DNA of 64,000 nucleotides, taken from contig NC_018584.1 of the NCBI RefSeq assembly GCF_000307025.1, positions 1,054,001 through 1,118,000 of the forward strand. Direction: 5' to 3'. Positions 1 through 8,894 of this stretch are shown here, one piece after another. Under the pieces are notes generated by a model that worked only from the letters and a program-made list of their open reading frames with translations, made no database searches and had not been told where the DNA came from. The stretch comes from Listeria monocytogenes ATCC 19117. Lineage in GTDB: Bacteria > Bacillota > Bacilli > Lactobacillales > Listeriaceae. Each line of letters opens with the position of its first letter. Position 1 is the first letter of the stretch. A program made the translations under genes and the position numbers.

Positions 1-124
1 TTGGAAAGTCAGGTTCGCCAAGTGTTAAACGGATCATATCAGGAATACCCGTCACTCGTGTATTAAAAGTTCTGATACCACTTACTTGAATATCGCGTAA
101 TTCTGGTCGAATAGATTTTGTCAT
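1..124 (-). CDS. patA: PLP-dependent aminotransferase, N-terminal fragment (PatA-like)
   Basis: Only the first 41 codons lie in the window; the gene runs off the left edge. The ATG at 124 has AAAGGTGA about 6 nt upstream. The visible N-terminus (MTKSIRPELRDIQVSGIR, later LTLGEPDFP) is typical of class I aminotransferases of the PatA group, which in Bacillus act as N-acetyl-LL-diaminopimelate aminotransferases. That would be the transamination step between the DapH and DapL reactions, both encoded a few kb away on the other strand. The LGEPDFP motif is the substrate-end signature of the fold. Assignment to PatA rather than another class I enzyme is inference from the motif and the neighbourhood. 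Confidence 0.82.
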   Translation of the reverse strand, partial: MTKSIRPELRDIQVSGIRTFNTRVTGIPDMIRLTLGEPDFP

Positions 125-193
125 TTTCGTCACCTTTCTTTATAAGAAAATCCCGTGAAAATCAGGTGGGAGTAAGCTTCGTGATTTCATTCC

Positions 194-221
194 ATTATAG
201 CTTAAAAAGGAAGAAAAGCAA
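194..221 (-). promoter_or_regulatory. Candidate sigma-A promoter for patA
   Basis: On the minus strand TTGCTT (221-216), a 16-nt spacer and a perfect TATAAT (199-194) lie 70 nt upstream of the patA start. Confidence 0.6.
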
Positions 222-248
222 AATGTCTGAAAATATACCTAAAAAACC

Positions 249-277
249 TTGCACTTTTATGTAGAATACTATAAGAT
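249..277 (+). promoter_or_regulatory. Candidate promoter of the Fur-box gene
   Basis: TTGCAC at 249-254 is followed 17 nt later by TAAGAT (272-277), or 15 nt later by TATAAG (270-275). The Fur-like box begins 7 nt downstream, so a bound repressor would cover the transcription start. Confidence 0.5.
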
Positions 278-283
278 AGTTTT

Positions 284-302
284 AATAATGATAATCATTT
301 TC
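284..302 (+). promoter_or_regulatory. Fur box
   Basis: AATAATGATAATCATTTTC matches 17 of 19 positions of the classical Fur box GATAATGATAATCATTATC and contains the palindromic core ATGATAATCAT. It sits just after the -10 region of the downstream small gene. The position predicts iron-dependent repression; this is inferred from sequence. Confidence 0.78.
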
Positions 303-343
303 AGTTAGAAATGATTACTTCAATGCGGAAGGGGCCACCGGAT

Positions 344-565
344 ATGACTAAACCAGGGAAATACGAAGCTCTCTTTTTTCCAACAAAAGATGGCTTGCTA
401 AAAATACATGCTTATGGCTTTAATCCCTGTGGTTCATGGGGCGAAGTATTTGCAACAATTGGTGATCAAACAATATGCGTTAAAGGTTTCAATCGCCACA
501 AAACCATCGTACGAGCGACAAAAATGATTATCAGTGCTACTGCTAATCAGAAAAATGAATTTTAA
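344..565 (+). CDS. Small conserved Listeria protein, predicted Fur-regulated
   Basis: A 73-residue protein beginning MTKPGKYEALFFPTKDG. I chose the ATG at 344 because GGAAGGGG precedes it by about 9 nt; an in-frame ATG at 311 would overlap the regulatory region and has no ribosome site. There is no signal peptide, no membrane segment and only single cysteines. I do not recognise the family. The strong Fur box between -10 and start codon is the best clue: the gene is probably expressed under iron limitation. It is monocistronic, with its own terminator right after the stop. The position matches the EGD-e gene I remember as lmo1007. Confidence 0.72.
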   Translation: MTKPGKYEALFFPTKDGLLKIHAYGFNPCGSWGEVFATIGDQTICVKGFNRHKTIVRATKMIISATANQKNEF

Positions 566-869
566 TTATCAAAGACTGTAGGAAGGTTAATCCCTTTTTA
601 TAGTCTTTTTTTTGGATAAAATAACGGCAAAGTAGAACAAATCATGTCTTTTAGGTTAATTTAAAATAATTTCTTTTTCTGAATATTTCCAGAACCCTTG
701 CGTTATACGTGCGGTTTGCGATAAAATTTGGTAGTATAGTGAAAGAAATAAGATATGGCGAAAAAACCAGATATGAGGAAATATGTAAAAAAGCATTGCC
801 ACGCGCGTATAATAGCAAGGTATGCCAATTTTTGCACGTCAGATGGTGGATTTGAGAGGAGAGTGTAAG
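566..869. other. Intergenic region before ykuJ
   Basis: Beyond the terminator at its left end this 304-nt stretch is AT-rich and shows no convincing ORF. Promoter candidates for ykuJ are TTGCGT at 698-703, 17 nt before a weak ATAAAA, and an isolated perfect TATAAT at 808-813 without a good -35. I cannot choose between them. Confidence 0.4.
571..613 (+). terminator. Rho-independent terminator
   Basis: AAAGACTGTA pairs with TATAGTCTTT across a short loop and is followed by a run of eight or more T. Confidence 0.85.
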
Positions 870-1103
870 ATGTCTCAGTTATTGGGAATTATTCAACGTT
901 TACATGCAATGCAAGAAGATGAGTCTGCTGAAACACAAGCAAGACGTTTTGAAAAAAATGGTACGCCCGTGTGCGAAGTAAAGTTTTTTCAAGCTTCTAA
1001 CTCATTTGAAGTAGAAATCTACGGCGACAATAGTAAATATCAATTCGATGATATTGATATGACTGCTATCGAAATTTTTGAAACGCTACAAGAAAACGAA
1101 TAA
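870..1103 (+). CDS. ykuJ: YkuJ-family protein (DUF1797)
   Basis: A 77-residue cytoplasmic protein starting MSQLLGIIQRLHAMQEDE, matching the YkuJ family of Bacilli. The ATG at 870 is preferred over an upstream in-frame ATG at 822 because AGAGGAG (854-861) lies 8 nt before it and family members start with MSQLLGI. The family fold is known from structural genomics but no function is established. Gene order ykuJ-ykuL-ccpC-dapH-dapL is shared with B. subtilis, supporting orthology. It ends in its own terminator, so it is likely monocistronic. Confidence 0.85.
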   Translation: MSQLLGIIQRLHAMQEDESAETQARRFEKNGTPVCEVKFFQASNSFEVEIYGDNSKYQFDDIDMTAIEIFETLQENE

Positions 1104-1142
1104 CATGGTAAAGATCGGATAAGCCGGTGGTTTACTTAGGGG

Positions 1143-1171
1143 GCTGTGAATTTATATTCACAGCTTTTTTT
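1143..1171 (+). terminator. Rho-independent terminator after ykuJ
   Basis: GCTGTGAAT pairs with ATTCACAGC, loop about 4 nt, followed by seven T. Confidence 0.88.
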
Positions 1172-1211
1172 GTTTTCAAGCACTAAATGAAAGAAATTAG
1201 ACCAAATAGTA

Positions 1212-1220
1212 TGGTAGAAT
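1212..1220 (+). promoter_or_regulatory. Extended -10 promoter for cbpB-ccpC
   Basis: TGGTAGAAT (TG 1212-1213, TAGAAT 1215-1220) with no clear -35 element; about 85 nt before the cbpB start. Confidence 0.5.
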
Positions 1221-1304
1221 AGGAGATGGAAAAGTTTCGATTTATTTTAAAAAGTTGAAAGAAACTTCGTAGAGCTTGAAAATAAAGGAAGAGGAAGATT
1301 CTAA

Positions 1305-1757
1305 ATGATCTCAAATAGATTTGGACAATTTATTGATAATGAACTAGCTGATTCGATGATTTCCGCTGAAAAGGTTGCTCATGTACAGCTTGGTAATAAT
1401 TTAGAACATGCATTACTTGTTTTAACTAAATGTGGTTATTCAGTTATTCCTGTACTAGACTTTGAATTTAAACTCCATGGATTAATAAGTGCAGCAATGA
1501 TTACGGATGCCATTCTTGGACTCGAACGTATCGAATTTGAACGATTAGAAGACTTAAAAGTAGAGGATGTCATGCAAACGGATTTCCCAGTAATCAAAGA
1601 TTTTAACAATAACGAACGAATTGTGCACTTACTTGTGGATCATCCTTTTGTATGTGTTGTAGATGCTGACCACCATTTTGAAGGGATAGTAACAAGACGT
1701 GTTGTTTTAAAACAAGTCAATCGTTATATTCATTTGCAGGTGGAGGAAAATAGATGA
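1305..1757 (+). CDS. cbpB: c-di-AMP-binding CBS-domain protein CbpB (DarB/YkuL)
   Basis: A 150-residue stand-alone protein made of two CBS motifs (about residues 15-75 and 80-140), the YkuL/DarB family. Listeria CbpB and Bacillus DarB bind cyclic di-AMP; in the unbound form they are known to stimulate the (p)ppGpp synthetase Rel, linking c-di-AMP to the stringent response, and DarB also binds pyruvate carboxylase. The ATG at 1305 follows GGAAGAGGAAG. The stop overlaps the next start in an ATGA junction, so CbpB and CcpC are translationally coupled. No enzymatic domain is present. Function is by family; nothing in the DNA shows how it is regulated beyond an extended -10 promoter. Confidence 0.92.
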   Translation: MISNRFGQFIDNELADSMISAEKVAHVQLGNNLEHALLVLTKCGYSVIPVLDFEFKLHGLISAAMITDAILGLERIEFERLEDLKVEDVMQTDFPVIKDFNNNERIVHLLVDHPFVCVVDADHHFEGIVTRRVVLKQVNRYIHLQVEENR

Positions 1758-2632
1758 TTGTAACAGAATATGAATTACTTGTTTGTTTAGCAGAAGAGCT
1801 TAATATGCGTAAAAGTGCGGAAAAACTATTTTTAAGTCAACCGGCCTTATCGCAACGCTTACAAACGATTGAAAGTAGATGGAATACCAAAATTTTTATT
1901 CGTACACAAAAAGGCTTACTGCTTACACCAGAAGGAGAAGCTATTGTTCGTCATGCGTCTAGTGTCATTGAACGAGAGCACACTATTCAAGAAAAACTCG
2001 AAGCGATGGAAGGCGTTGTCCGCGGAACATTACGAATTGCTTGTGCAAGCGTAGTGGCGCAAATGTGGCTTCCTCGGGTTCTGAAAGCATTTTCAAGAAC
2101 ATACCCTAATGTGCAAATTTCACTTGTAACTGGCTGGAGCAGTGAAGTTACGCAACAACTCGCTGCTGGAAATGTCCATATCGGCATTGTCCGTGGAAGC
2201 TCCACATGGAAAAGTGTTCAAAAACCGTTATTTAATGACAAATTAATTTTAGTAGACACAGAAATTACCAAAATTGAAGAAGTTTTCCAAACTAATCGAC
2301 CATTTATTCAATTTCGCAGTGATTCGAATTATTACCAAGTTATTCAAGACTACTGGCAACGAAATTTCGGAAAAATGCCACGCCAAGCAATGCTTATGGA
2401 TCAGATGGAAACCTCTAGACAAATGGCCTTAAATGGTATTGGTTTTGCAATTTTACCGGAAGTGACGATGATAGGCTACACAGATAAAATCAACAAAATT
2501 CCTTTAACAGAAAAAGATGGCTCGATTTTAAGCCGGGAAACCAACTTGCTGACCTATGAACAGTCACTCAGTTTACCACAAGTGAAGGCGTTTTTAGAAA
2601 TAACAGATAAATTCCTTGAACAAGTTAAATAG
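1754..2632 (+). CDS. ccpC: LysR-type regulator CcpC
   Basis: A 292-residue LysR regulator: winged helix-turn-helix in the first 60 residues (AEELNMRKSAEKLFLSQPAL), then a periplasmic-binding-like effector domain. Sequence and position match B. subtilis CcpC (YkuM), which senses citrate and represses aconitase and citrate synthase genes in response to carbon status. It overlaps cbpB by 4 nt (ATGA). Coupling a citrate-responsive regulator to a c-di-AMP receptor that affects pyruvate carboxylase fits, since both set flux into the incomplete Listeria TCA branch. That functional link is inference. Confidence 0.88.
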   Translation: MIVTEYELLVCLAEELNMRKSAEKLFLSQPALSQRLQTIESRWNTKIFIRTQKGLLLTPEGEAIVRHASSVIEREHTIQEKLEAMEGVVRGTLRIACASVVAQMWLPRVLKAFSRTYPNVQISLVTGWSSEVTQQLAAGNVHIGIVRGSSTWKSVQKPLFNDKLILVDTEITKIEEVFQTNRPFIQFRSDSNYYQVIQDYWQRNFGKMPRQAMLMDQMETSRQMALNGIGFAILPEVTMIGYTDKINKIPLTEKDGSILSRETNLLTYEQSLSLPQVKAFLEITDKFLEQVK

Positions 2633-2679
2633 CTATGGCAAAATAGAAAACAGAACGTATCGGAAGGGGACAAAAATTC

Positions 2680-3390
2680 ATGGAACAAATGGATGCACAT
2701 CAAATTATTTCTTTTATTCAAAATAGCAAGAAAGCAACACCTGTAAAAGTTTACCTTAAAGGGGACTTAGAAAAAATTGATTTCCCTAGTGATGTTAAAA
2801 CTTTCATTACTGGAAATGCGGGAACTATTTTTGGAGAATGGGCAGTTGTTGAGCCATTTTTAGAAGCAAATAAAGCGAATATTGAAGATTATGTTATCGA
2901 AAATGATCGTCGTAACTCGGCTATTCCTTTGTTAGATATGAAAAATATTAACGCACGTATTGAGCCAGGCGCAGTTATTCGCGACCAAGTAACTATTGGT
3001 GATAATGCTGTAATTATGATGGGAGCAAGCATTAATATTGGTTCTGTTATCGGTGACGGTACTATGATTGATATGAATGTTGTTCTAGGCGGGCGCGCAA
3101 CGGTTGGTAAAAATTGCCATATCGGTGCAGGTTCTGTGCTTGCTGGCGTAGTGGAACCACCATCCGCACAACCAGTTGTCGTAGAAGATAATGTTGTTGT
3201 AGGCGCCAATGTGGTTGTTTTAGAAGGTGTACGTATTGGAGAAGGCGCAGTCGTAGCAGCTGGCGCAATCGTTACAAAAGACGTAGCTCCTGGAACAGTT
3301 GTGGCTGGGATTCCTGCACGTGAACTTAAAAAATTAGACGCAAAAACAGCTTCTAAAACAGAAATCATGCAAGAACTTCGTCAACTTTAA
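2680..3390 (+). CDS. dapH: Tetrahydrodipicolinate N-acetyltransferase
   Basis: A 236-residue enzyme transferring an acetyl group from acetyl-CoA to tetrahydrodipicolinate in the acetylase branch of lysine and meso-diaminopimelate synthesis. From about residue 85 the sequence is a left-handed beta-helix of hexapeptide repeats (for example [20 protein letters not shown] and [14 protein letters not shown]), preceded by the DapH N-terminal domain. The ATG follows GGAAGGGG. Length equals the family norm. The product feeds peptidoglycan cross-bridges, so the gene is expected to be important for growth. It is followed by dapL after a weak terminator. Confidence 0.95.
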   Translation: MEQMDAHQIISFIQNSKKATPVKVYLKGDLEKIDFPSDVKTFITGNAGTIFGEWAVVEPFLEANKANIEDYVIENDRRNSAIPLLDMKNINARIEPGAVIRDQVTIGDNAVIMMGASINIGSVIGDGTMIDMNVVLGGRATVGKNCHIGAGSVLAGVVEPPSAQPVVVEDNVVVGANVVVLEGVRIGEGAVVAAGAIVTKDVAPGTVVAGIPARELKKLDAKTASKTEIMQELRQL

Positions 3391-3398
3391 AAATTAAA

Positions 3399-3436
3399 GG
3401 GAACTGTTTCGTCTGTTGGCGAAGCAGTCCTTTTTT
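3399..3436 (+). terminator. Intergenic hairpin between dapH and dapL
   Basis: GGAACTGTTTCG pairs with CGAAGCAGTCC with one bulge and a G-U pair, then six T. With dapL only 18 nt further on this may be a partial terminator that lowers dapL expression. Confidence 0.7.
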
Positions 3437-3453
3437 AGAAGGAGAGAATCGCT

Positions 3454-4569
3454 GTGTTAAATGAATTTATTGCCATTCGACGAGAGTTACACCAAATTCC
3501 TGAAACAGGTTATAAAGAGCTTAAAACCCAAGCCTATTTATTAGACTATATTAGCAAATTACCGAGTGAACATTTAGAAGTGAAAAAATGGCGTACGGGG
3601 ATTTTGGTTTTAGTAAAAGGAACTAATCCAGAAAAAACAATTGGTTATCGTACCGATATTGATGCGTTGCCAATTACAGAAGAAACTGGGCTGCCTTTTG
3701 CATCAAAACATCCTGGCAATATGCATGCTTGTGGGCACGATTTACATATGAGTATCGCGCTTGGTGTATTGACGCATTTTGCGAGTAAACCAGCCAAAGA
3801 TAATTTGCTTTTCGTTTTCCAGCCTGCCGAAGAAGGTCCAGGTGGTGCAAAACCCATCATGGAAAGCGCTGAATTTGCCGAGTGGCGACCGGATAGCATT
3901 TATGGGCTTCATATCGCACCAGAATACAAAGTCGGAGAAATTGCAATTAAGCCAGGTTTACTTTTTGCGAATACATCGGAACTTTTTATTTCGTTTAAAG
4001 GAAAAGGTGGACACGCGGCGTATCCTCATTTGGCGAATGATATGGTTGTCGCAGCAAGTGCGTTTGTTGGGCAAATGCAAACGATTATAAGTCGGAATAT
4101 TGATCCAATGGATAGTGCAGTTATTACGATTGGCCGAATTCATGGCGGAGAAATTCAAAATGTCATTGCGGAAACTGCTTATTTAGATGGAACCATTCGA
4201 ACGCTTTCCCCTGAAACAATGGAGATTGTTTGGACTCGTTTGAAACAGCTAGCGAAAGGCTGGGAAGAAGCTTACCAATGCGAAGTTGAATTTCATCCTG
4301 GCTCGGATTATTATCAAGTGGACAATGATCCAGTTGAAACAGAAGCATTCATCCACTTTTTGGAAGAACAATATCCAGAAAGTTATGTGCCAGCTCGTTC
4401 GGCGATGACTGGAGAAGATTTTGGTTACTTTTTATCCGAAATTAAAGGGTTTATGTTTTGGTTAGGCGTGGATTCCGAGTACAGTTTGCATCATGCGAAA
4501 CTTAGTCCAAAAGAAGAAGCTATTCCATTTGCAATTGATGTATTAATCCACTTTTTGGAAAGTAAATAA
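3454..4569 (+). CDS. dapL: N-acetyl-diaminopimelate deacetylase (M20 family)
   Basis: A 371-residue M20 metallopeptidase-type amidohydrolase that removes the acetyl group from N-acetyl-LL-diaminopimelate. The metal-binding region is visible at [10 protein letters not shown] (about residues 90-99), with the paired acidic stretch [13 protein letters not shown] about 35 residues later and a dimerisation domain around 180-290. Translation starts at GTG (3454) behind AAGGAGAG. It matches B. subtilis YkuR/DapL in order and length. With PatA and DapH it completes the acetyl branch of the pathway. Confidence 0.93.
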   Translation: MLNEFIAIRRELHQIPETGYKELKTQAYLLDYISKLPSEHLEVKKWRTGILVLVKGTNPEKTIGYRTDIDALPITEETGLPFASKHPGNMHACGHDLHMSIALGVLTHFASKPAKDNLLFVFQPAEEGPGGAKPIMESAEFAEWRPDSIYGLHIAPEYKVGEIAIKPGLLFANTSELFISFKGKGGHAAYPHLANDMVVAASAFVGQMQTIISRNIDPMDSAVITIGRIHGGEIQNVIAETAYLDGTIRTLSPETMEIVWTRLKQLAKGWEEAYQCEVEFHPGSDYYQVDNDPVETEAFIHFLEEQYPESYVPARSAMTGEDFGYFLSEIKGFMFWLGVDSEYSLHHAKLSPKEEAIPFAIDVLIHFLESK

Positions 4570-4614
4570 AAAGACGTCAATTCGTTCTCAAAAGGAGCGA
4601 ATTGGCGTCTTTTT
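4567..4614. terminator. Bidirectional terminator between dapL and mscS
   Basis: AAAAAGACGTCAATTCG pairs with CGAATTGGCGTCTTTTT, with a T-run on each strand; serves two convergent genes. Confidence 0.9.
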
Positions 4615-5494
4615 AATTATTATTTGGTCCGAAGGTGCTGACAAAATTAAGTGGTAACTCGATTTCGTTTTCTGCGAGTGCTTCGCGAATATCTTTGAGT
4701 AAGTCACGTTGAACAGAATACTGCTCGCCGTTCACTGCTTTACCGACTACGCGGATAATCATGTTTGTTGCGTCAATGTTTTGCACACCTAATACAACAG
4801 GGGGCTCAACGATATTTTTATTTTCTTTTGCAGCTACGTCACAAACCTCACCGATAATTTTAATTGCTTTTTCCGGATCTTCATGTGGACTAATTTGAAT
4901 GTCCACCATCACACGCATATTACCGCGCGAATGATTACTAACGACCATAATTTGCCTGTTAGGAATGAAATGAAGCGTGCCATCAAAATCACGTACCTGT
5001 GTTGTTCTAAGTCCAAGTGCTTCTATTGTTCCATTAACTAGTCCAATGGTAATCGTATCACCAACATCAAGTTGACGTTCAAGTAAAATAAAAAATCCAG
5101 TCACAACGTCACTAACAAGTCCTTGCGCACCAAAGGCAATAGCCAAACTCGCCACCCCAGCACTTGCAATAATCGCTGTAACATCCATAAAGTTCTGTAA
5201 TAATAAAATCGCAAAAGTGAAGAATAAAACATAGCCGTAAAAATTAGAAATCAAGCTTTCTAACGTGTCCGCGCGCCCAACAGAAACTGCTTGTTGTTGC
5301 CGATATTTGCGGAAGAAACTACGGATAATTTTATTCCCAACCACGCGGAAAATAAAATAAAGAGCAATTAAAATGGCAATTTTTATTCCTACTGAAATAA
5401 TATGATTCCAAAATTGGTCCCAGTCAATAGAACTGAACCACTTTTTGAGTAAATTCATCTTCTGGTCCACATCCTTTGAAAGTTCTCCATCCAT
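4613..5494 (-). CDS. Small-conductance mechanosensitive channel, MscS family (YkuT-like)
   Basis: A 293-residue membrane protein with three predicted membrane segments in the first 130 residues, a glycine/alanine-rich pore helix (IIASAGVASLAIAFGAQGLV) and the soluble MscS beta domain with the motif GDTITIG and a C-terminal alpha-beta domain. The channel releases solutes on hypo-osmotic shock. It is convergent with dapL and divergent from gbuABC, so an emergency release valve faces the betaine importer; B. subtilis ykuT has the same left neighbours. The start follows GGGGGAGATG. Confidence 0.92.
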   Translation of the reverse strand: MDGELSKDVDQKMNLLKKWFSSIDWDQFWNHIISVGIKIAILIALYFIFRVVGNKIIRSFFRKYRQQQAVSVGRADTLESLISNFYGYVLFFTFAILLLQNFMDVTAIIASAGVASLAIAFGAQGLVSDVVTGFFILLERQLDVGDTITIGLVNGTIEALGLRTTQVRDFDGTLHFIPNRQIMVVSNHSRGNMRVMVDIQISPHEDPEKAIKIIGEVCDVAAKENKNIVEPPVVLGVQNIDATNMIIRVVGKAVNGEQYSVQRDLLKDIREALAENEIELPLNFVSTFGPNNN

Positions 5495-5829
5495 TTCATC
5501 TCCCCCTTCCTAAATGAAATGTCCTTTTCTATTCTAACAAATATTTTATAAAAATGCTGTTTTTAAAATAAATTATCCCCAGAAAATGCGCTTTTTTCGT
5601 GAAAAATCCTCCTTTTTTACAAAAAAAATTAAAAAACTGTCAGCCGCTGTTGTTGTAAGATGGAGGCGCTTTCTAAAATGTGCAAAATAGCGCAAACCAA
5701 ACTGTATGATGTGAAACTGAGCCAAAACTTGTGTACAATGATAAATGTTATTGCTTTTTTTAAAAGTGATATGGGCCGAATTTTTGCCTAATAAATAATT
5801 CAATCTAAAAAAAGAAAGGGGATTTTATT
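5495..5829. other. Divergent control region between mscS and gbuA
   Basis: About 335 nt, AT-rich, without an ORF I trust. For the minus strand an extended -10 TGTTAGAAT (5539-5531) could drive mscS. For the plus strand GTGAAA (5711-5716), 17-nt spacer and TACAAT (5734-5739) could drive gbuABC. The gbu operon is known to have both sigma-A and sigma-B promoters in L. monocytogenes, but I could not pick out a convincing GTTT/GGGWAT pair here. Confidence 0.45.
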
Positions 5830-7023
5830 TTGAGCAAGATTAAAGTAGAAGAGCTAACGAAGATTTTTGGAAAAAAGGCTTCTAAAGCATCTTCTTTACT
5901 TTCTCAGGGGAAATCGAAAACAGAGATTTTGAAAGAAACAGGGGCGACTATTGGTGTTAATAAAGCATCTTTTAGCGTAGAAGAAGGAGAAATTTTCGTT
6001 ATTATGGGGCTTTCAGGTAGTGGGAAGTCGACTTTGGTACGACTTTTAAACCGTCTAATTGAGCCTACGAGCGGAAAAATTTGGCTTGACGGAAAAGAAC
6101 TATCTAGTCTAAATAAAAAAGAACTTTTGGAAGTTAGAAGAAAAAGCATGAGTATGGTCTTCCAAAACTTTGGTTTATTTCCGAATAGAACGATTAATCG
6201 TAACGTAGAATACGGCCTTGAAATTCAAGGAATGGACAAAGAAGAGCGCGAGAAAAATGCAGCAGAATCGCTTGCACTTGTTGGTTTAGCTGGTTACGGC
6301 GAACAATATCCTTCGCAACTTTCTGGTGGGATGCAGCAACGTGTAGGGCTTGCGAGAGCACTTGCTAACAATCCAGATATTTTACTCATGGATGAAGCTT
6401 TCTCTGCACTTGACCCACTTAACAGAAAAGATATGCAAGATCAATTACTAGATTTACAAGATAAAATGAAGAAAACAATCATCTTTATTACCCATGATTT
6501 GGATGAGGCACTACGTATTGGTGACCACATTATGATTATGCGTGATGGCTCTGTCGTTCAAACAGGTTCCCCGGAAGAAATTCTGGCACATCCAGCAAAT
6601 GAATACGTTGAAAAATTCATTGAAGATGTAGATCGTTCCAAAGTTTATACAGCGAGCAACGTAATGATACGTCCAGAAATCGTTAATTTTGAAAAAGATG
6701 GTCCTCGTGTTGCGCTTAAACGGATGCGTGAGGCTGGAACTTCCAGTGTATTCGTTGTTAAACGTAATCGTGAGCTGGTTGGTATTGTCCATGCAGCGGA
6801 AGTTTCTAAACTAGTAAAAGAAAATATTACTTCACTAGAAACAGCTTTACATCGTGATGTACCTACAACTGGCCTAGATACGCCACTTGCAGAAATCATG
6901 GATACTATCTCGACAACAACGATTCCGATTGCTGTAACCGAAGATGGAAAATTAAAAGGAATTATCATTCGCGGATCCGTTCTGGCCGCACTTTCTGGAA
7001 ACGAGGTGAACGTTAATGCCTAA
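5830..7023 (+). CDS. gbuA: Glycine betaine ABC importer, ATP-binding subunit with CBS pair
   Basis: A 397-residue ATPase of the OpuA/ProV type. Walker A is GLSGSGKST (about residues 60-68), the ABC signature LSGGMQQR near 164 and Walker B ILLMDEA near 184; two CBS motifs occupy about 275-390 and in this family gate transport by ionic strength. Translation starts at TTG behind AGAAAGGGG. GbuB overlaps by 8 nt. Gbu is the main sodium-stimulated glycine betaine uptake route of Listeria for salt and cold tolerance. Whether the CBS pair also binds c-di-AMP, as shown for the OpuC ATPase, is open. Confidence 0.96.
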   Translation: MSKIKVEELTKIFGKKASKASSLLSQGKSKTEILKETGATIGVNKASFSVEEGEIFVIMGLSGSGKSTLVRLLNRLIEPTSGKIWLDGKELSSLNKKELLEVRRKSMSMVFQNFGLFPNRTINRNVEYGLEIQGMDKEEREKNAAESLALVGLAGYGEQYPSQLSGGMQQRVGLARALANNPDILLMDEAFSALDPLNRKDMQDQLLDLQDKMKKTIIFITHDLDEALRIGDHIMIMRDGSVVQTGSPEEILAHPANEYVEKFIEDVDRSKVYTASNVMIRPEIVNFEKDGPRVALKRMREAGTSSVFVVKRNRELVGIVHAAEVSKLVKENITSLETALHRDVPTTGLDTPLAEIMDTISTTTIPIAVTEDGKLKGIIIRGSVLAALSGNEVNVNA

Positions 7024-7864
7024 TATTCCAACGATTCCATTAGCTAGTTGGATTGACAAATTAGTGGATGGCTTAACGCAATTTGAAGGATTTTTTAATG
7101 TAATTACAAATATCATTGGCGGGATTGTTGATGCATTCCAATGGGTGTTCGATTTAGTTCCACCGTGGTTATTTATTATTTTACTAGTACTTGGAACTTT
7201 CTGGGTTAACCGTAAAGGCAAAAAATGGGGTTTAATTATCTTTGAAGTTGTCGGTTTACTGTTAATTTGGAACTTAGATTTCTGGCGTGATATGACACAA
7301 ACATTAACGCTCGTTCTGACAAGTAGTTTAATTGCGCTTGTTATTGGGGTTCCACTTGGTATTTGGATGGCGAAAAGCAATATTGTTGAAAGTATCTTCA
7401 AACCGGTACTCGATTTTATGCAAACTATGCCAGCCTTCGTTTACTTAATTCCTGCCGTAGCATTTTTCGGAATTGGAATGGTTCCAGGGGTTGTGGCTTC
7501 TGTTATTTTCGCAATGCCTCCAACTGTTCGTATGACTAATCTAGGTATTCGCCAAGTTTCAACAGAGCTTGTAGAAGCAGCCGATTCGTTCGGTTCAACA
7601 CCTTGGCAAAAACTTTGGAAAGTACAGCTACCAATGGCGAAATCAACCATGATGGCGGGTATTAACCAAAGTATCATGTTAGCACTTTCCATGGTCGTAA
7701 TTGCTTCAATGATCGGTGCAATGGGACTTGGAACACGTGTTTACTTCGCAGTAGGACGTAACGACGCTGGTGGCGGATTTGTAGCTGGGATTGCGATTGT
7801 TATCGTAGCAATCATCCTAGACCGTCTGACACAAGCTTTCAATAAAAAAGCGAAATCAGAATGA
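7016..7864 (+). CDS. gbuB: Glycine betaine ABC importer, permease subunit
   Basis: A 282-residue permease of the ProW/OpuAB type with about seven membrane segments. The cytoplasmic EAA-like loop that contacts the ATPase is ELVEAADSFGSTPWQKLWKV (around residues 183-202). It starts inside the end of gbuA (8-nt overlap), implying coupled translation, and is followed 13 nt later by gbuC. Confidence 0.95.
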   Translation: MPNIPTIPLASWIDKLVDGLTQFEGFFNVITNIIGGIVDAFQWVFDLVPPWLFIILLVLGTFWVNRKGKKWGLIIFEVVGLLLIWNLDFWRDMTQTLTLVLTSSLIALVIGVPLGIWMAKSNIVESIFKPVLDFMQTMPAFVYLIPAVAFFGIGMVPGVVASVIFAMPPTVRMTNLGIRQVSTELVEAADSFGSTPWQKLWKVQLPMAKSTMMAGINQSIMLALSMVVIASMIGAMGLGTRVYFAVGRNDAGGGFVAGIAIVIVAIILDRLTQAFNKKAKSE

Positions 7865-7877
7865 GGAGGAGAGTAGA

Positions 7878-8780
7878 TTGCTAAAAAAATTAATCACCAC
7901 CGCAGTTTTGGCTATGCTTATTTTCACTTTAGCAGCCTGCGGAACAACCCTTGCTCCTTATGACGCGAAAAAAGATTTAGGCGAACAAATCAATTATACA
8001 ATCACAGGAATTGATGCTGGAGCAGGAATTATGCTTGCAACACAAAATGCGATTAAAGATTACCATTTAGATGATGATAATTGGCAATTACAAACAAGTT
8101 CTACCGCGGCGATGACAAGTACACTTCAAAAAGCGATGAAAGATAAGCGCCCGATTGTTGTGACTGGTTGGACCCCGCACTGGATGTTTACAAAATTTGA
8201 TTTGAAATTTTTGGATGATCCCAAAAATGTTTATGGTAATGCAGAAAATATCCACACCATTGTACGTAAAGGCTTAAAAGAAGATAAACCTTCCGCTTAC
8301 CAAGTGCTAGATAATTTCTTCTGGACTGCGGAAGATATGTCTGAAGTAATGCTTGAAGTTAATGACGGTGTAGATCCAGAAGAAGCCGCTAAAAAATGGA
8401 TTAAAAATAATCCAGAAAAAGTAGCAAAATGGACGGATGGCGTGGAAAAAGTAGATGGCGATGAAATCAAGTTAACTTATGTAGCTTGGGATTCTGAAAT
8501 TGCCTCTACAAACGTTGTCGCAGAAGCATTAAAACAAGTTGGCTACAAACCAACGATTCAAGCAATGGAAATTCAACCGATGTGGGCGTCCGTTGCTACG
8601 GATGCAGCTGATGGTATGGTTGCTGCATGGCTTCCAAATACTTCCGGGATCTACTACAAAGATTATAAAGGAAAATTTGAAGATTTAGGACCAAACTTAA
8701 AAGGTGCTAAAATCGGTCTAGCAGTTCCAAAATACATGACAAACATTAATTCCATTGAAGATTTAAAAACAAGCAAATAA
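7878..8780 (+). CDS. gbuC: Glycine betaine-binding lipoprotein
   Basis: A 300-residue solute-binding protein. The signal peptide ends in the lipobox LAAC with the lipidated cysteine at residue 21, so the protein is anchored outside the membrane. The mature part contains the tryptophan-rich OpuAC fold (motifs TGWTPHWMF and VAWDSE) that cages the betaine trimethylammonium group. TTG start behind AGGAGGAGAG. Last gene of the gbu operon. Confidence 0.95.
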   Translation: MLKKLITTAVLAMLIFTLAACGTTLAPYDAKKDLGEQINYTITGIDAGAGIMLATQNAIKDYHLDDDNWQLQTSSTAAMTSTLQKAMKDKRPIVVTGWTPHWMFTKFDLKFLDDPKNVYGNAENIHTIVRKGLKEDKPSAYQVLDNFFWTAEDMSEVMLEVNDGVDPEEAAKKWIKNNPEKVAKWTDGVEKVDGDEIKLTYVAWDSEIASTNVVAEALKQVGYKPTIQAMEIQPMWASVATDAADGMVAAWLPNTSGIYYKDYKGKFEDLGPNLKGAKIGLAVPKYMTNINSIEDLKTSK

Positions 8781-8786
8781 ACGTTT

Positions 8787-8842
8787 AAAAAGGCATGAAG
8801 AAAATCAAGTGATGCTTGATAGTTTCTCCGTGCCTTTTTTTC
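8787..8842 (+). terminator. Terminator of the gbu operon
   Basis: AAAAAGGCA pairs with TGCCTTTTT around a long loop with an inner GAAGAAA/TTTCTC pairing; T-run follows. Confidence 0.82.
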
Positions 8843-8894
8843 TCTATAAGGGTAAAATAGTAGTTGATTCATGAAATTGCTAGGAGGAAGATGC

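Noticed and set aside
2889-3368. 159-codon minus-strand ORF across dapH
   Set aside because: It is antisense to a clear acetyltransferase gene; its serine/threonine/proline-rich translation reflects the repeat codons of dapH and no ribosome site is present.
5573-5803. 76-codon minus-strand ORF between mscS and gbuA
   Set aside because: No ribosome site, AT-driven composition, and it runs through the gbu promoter region.
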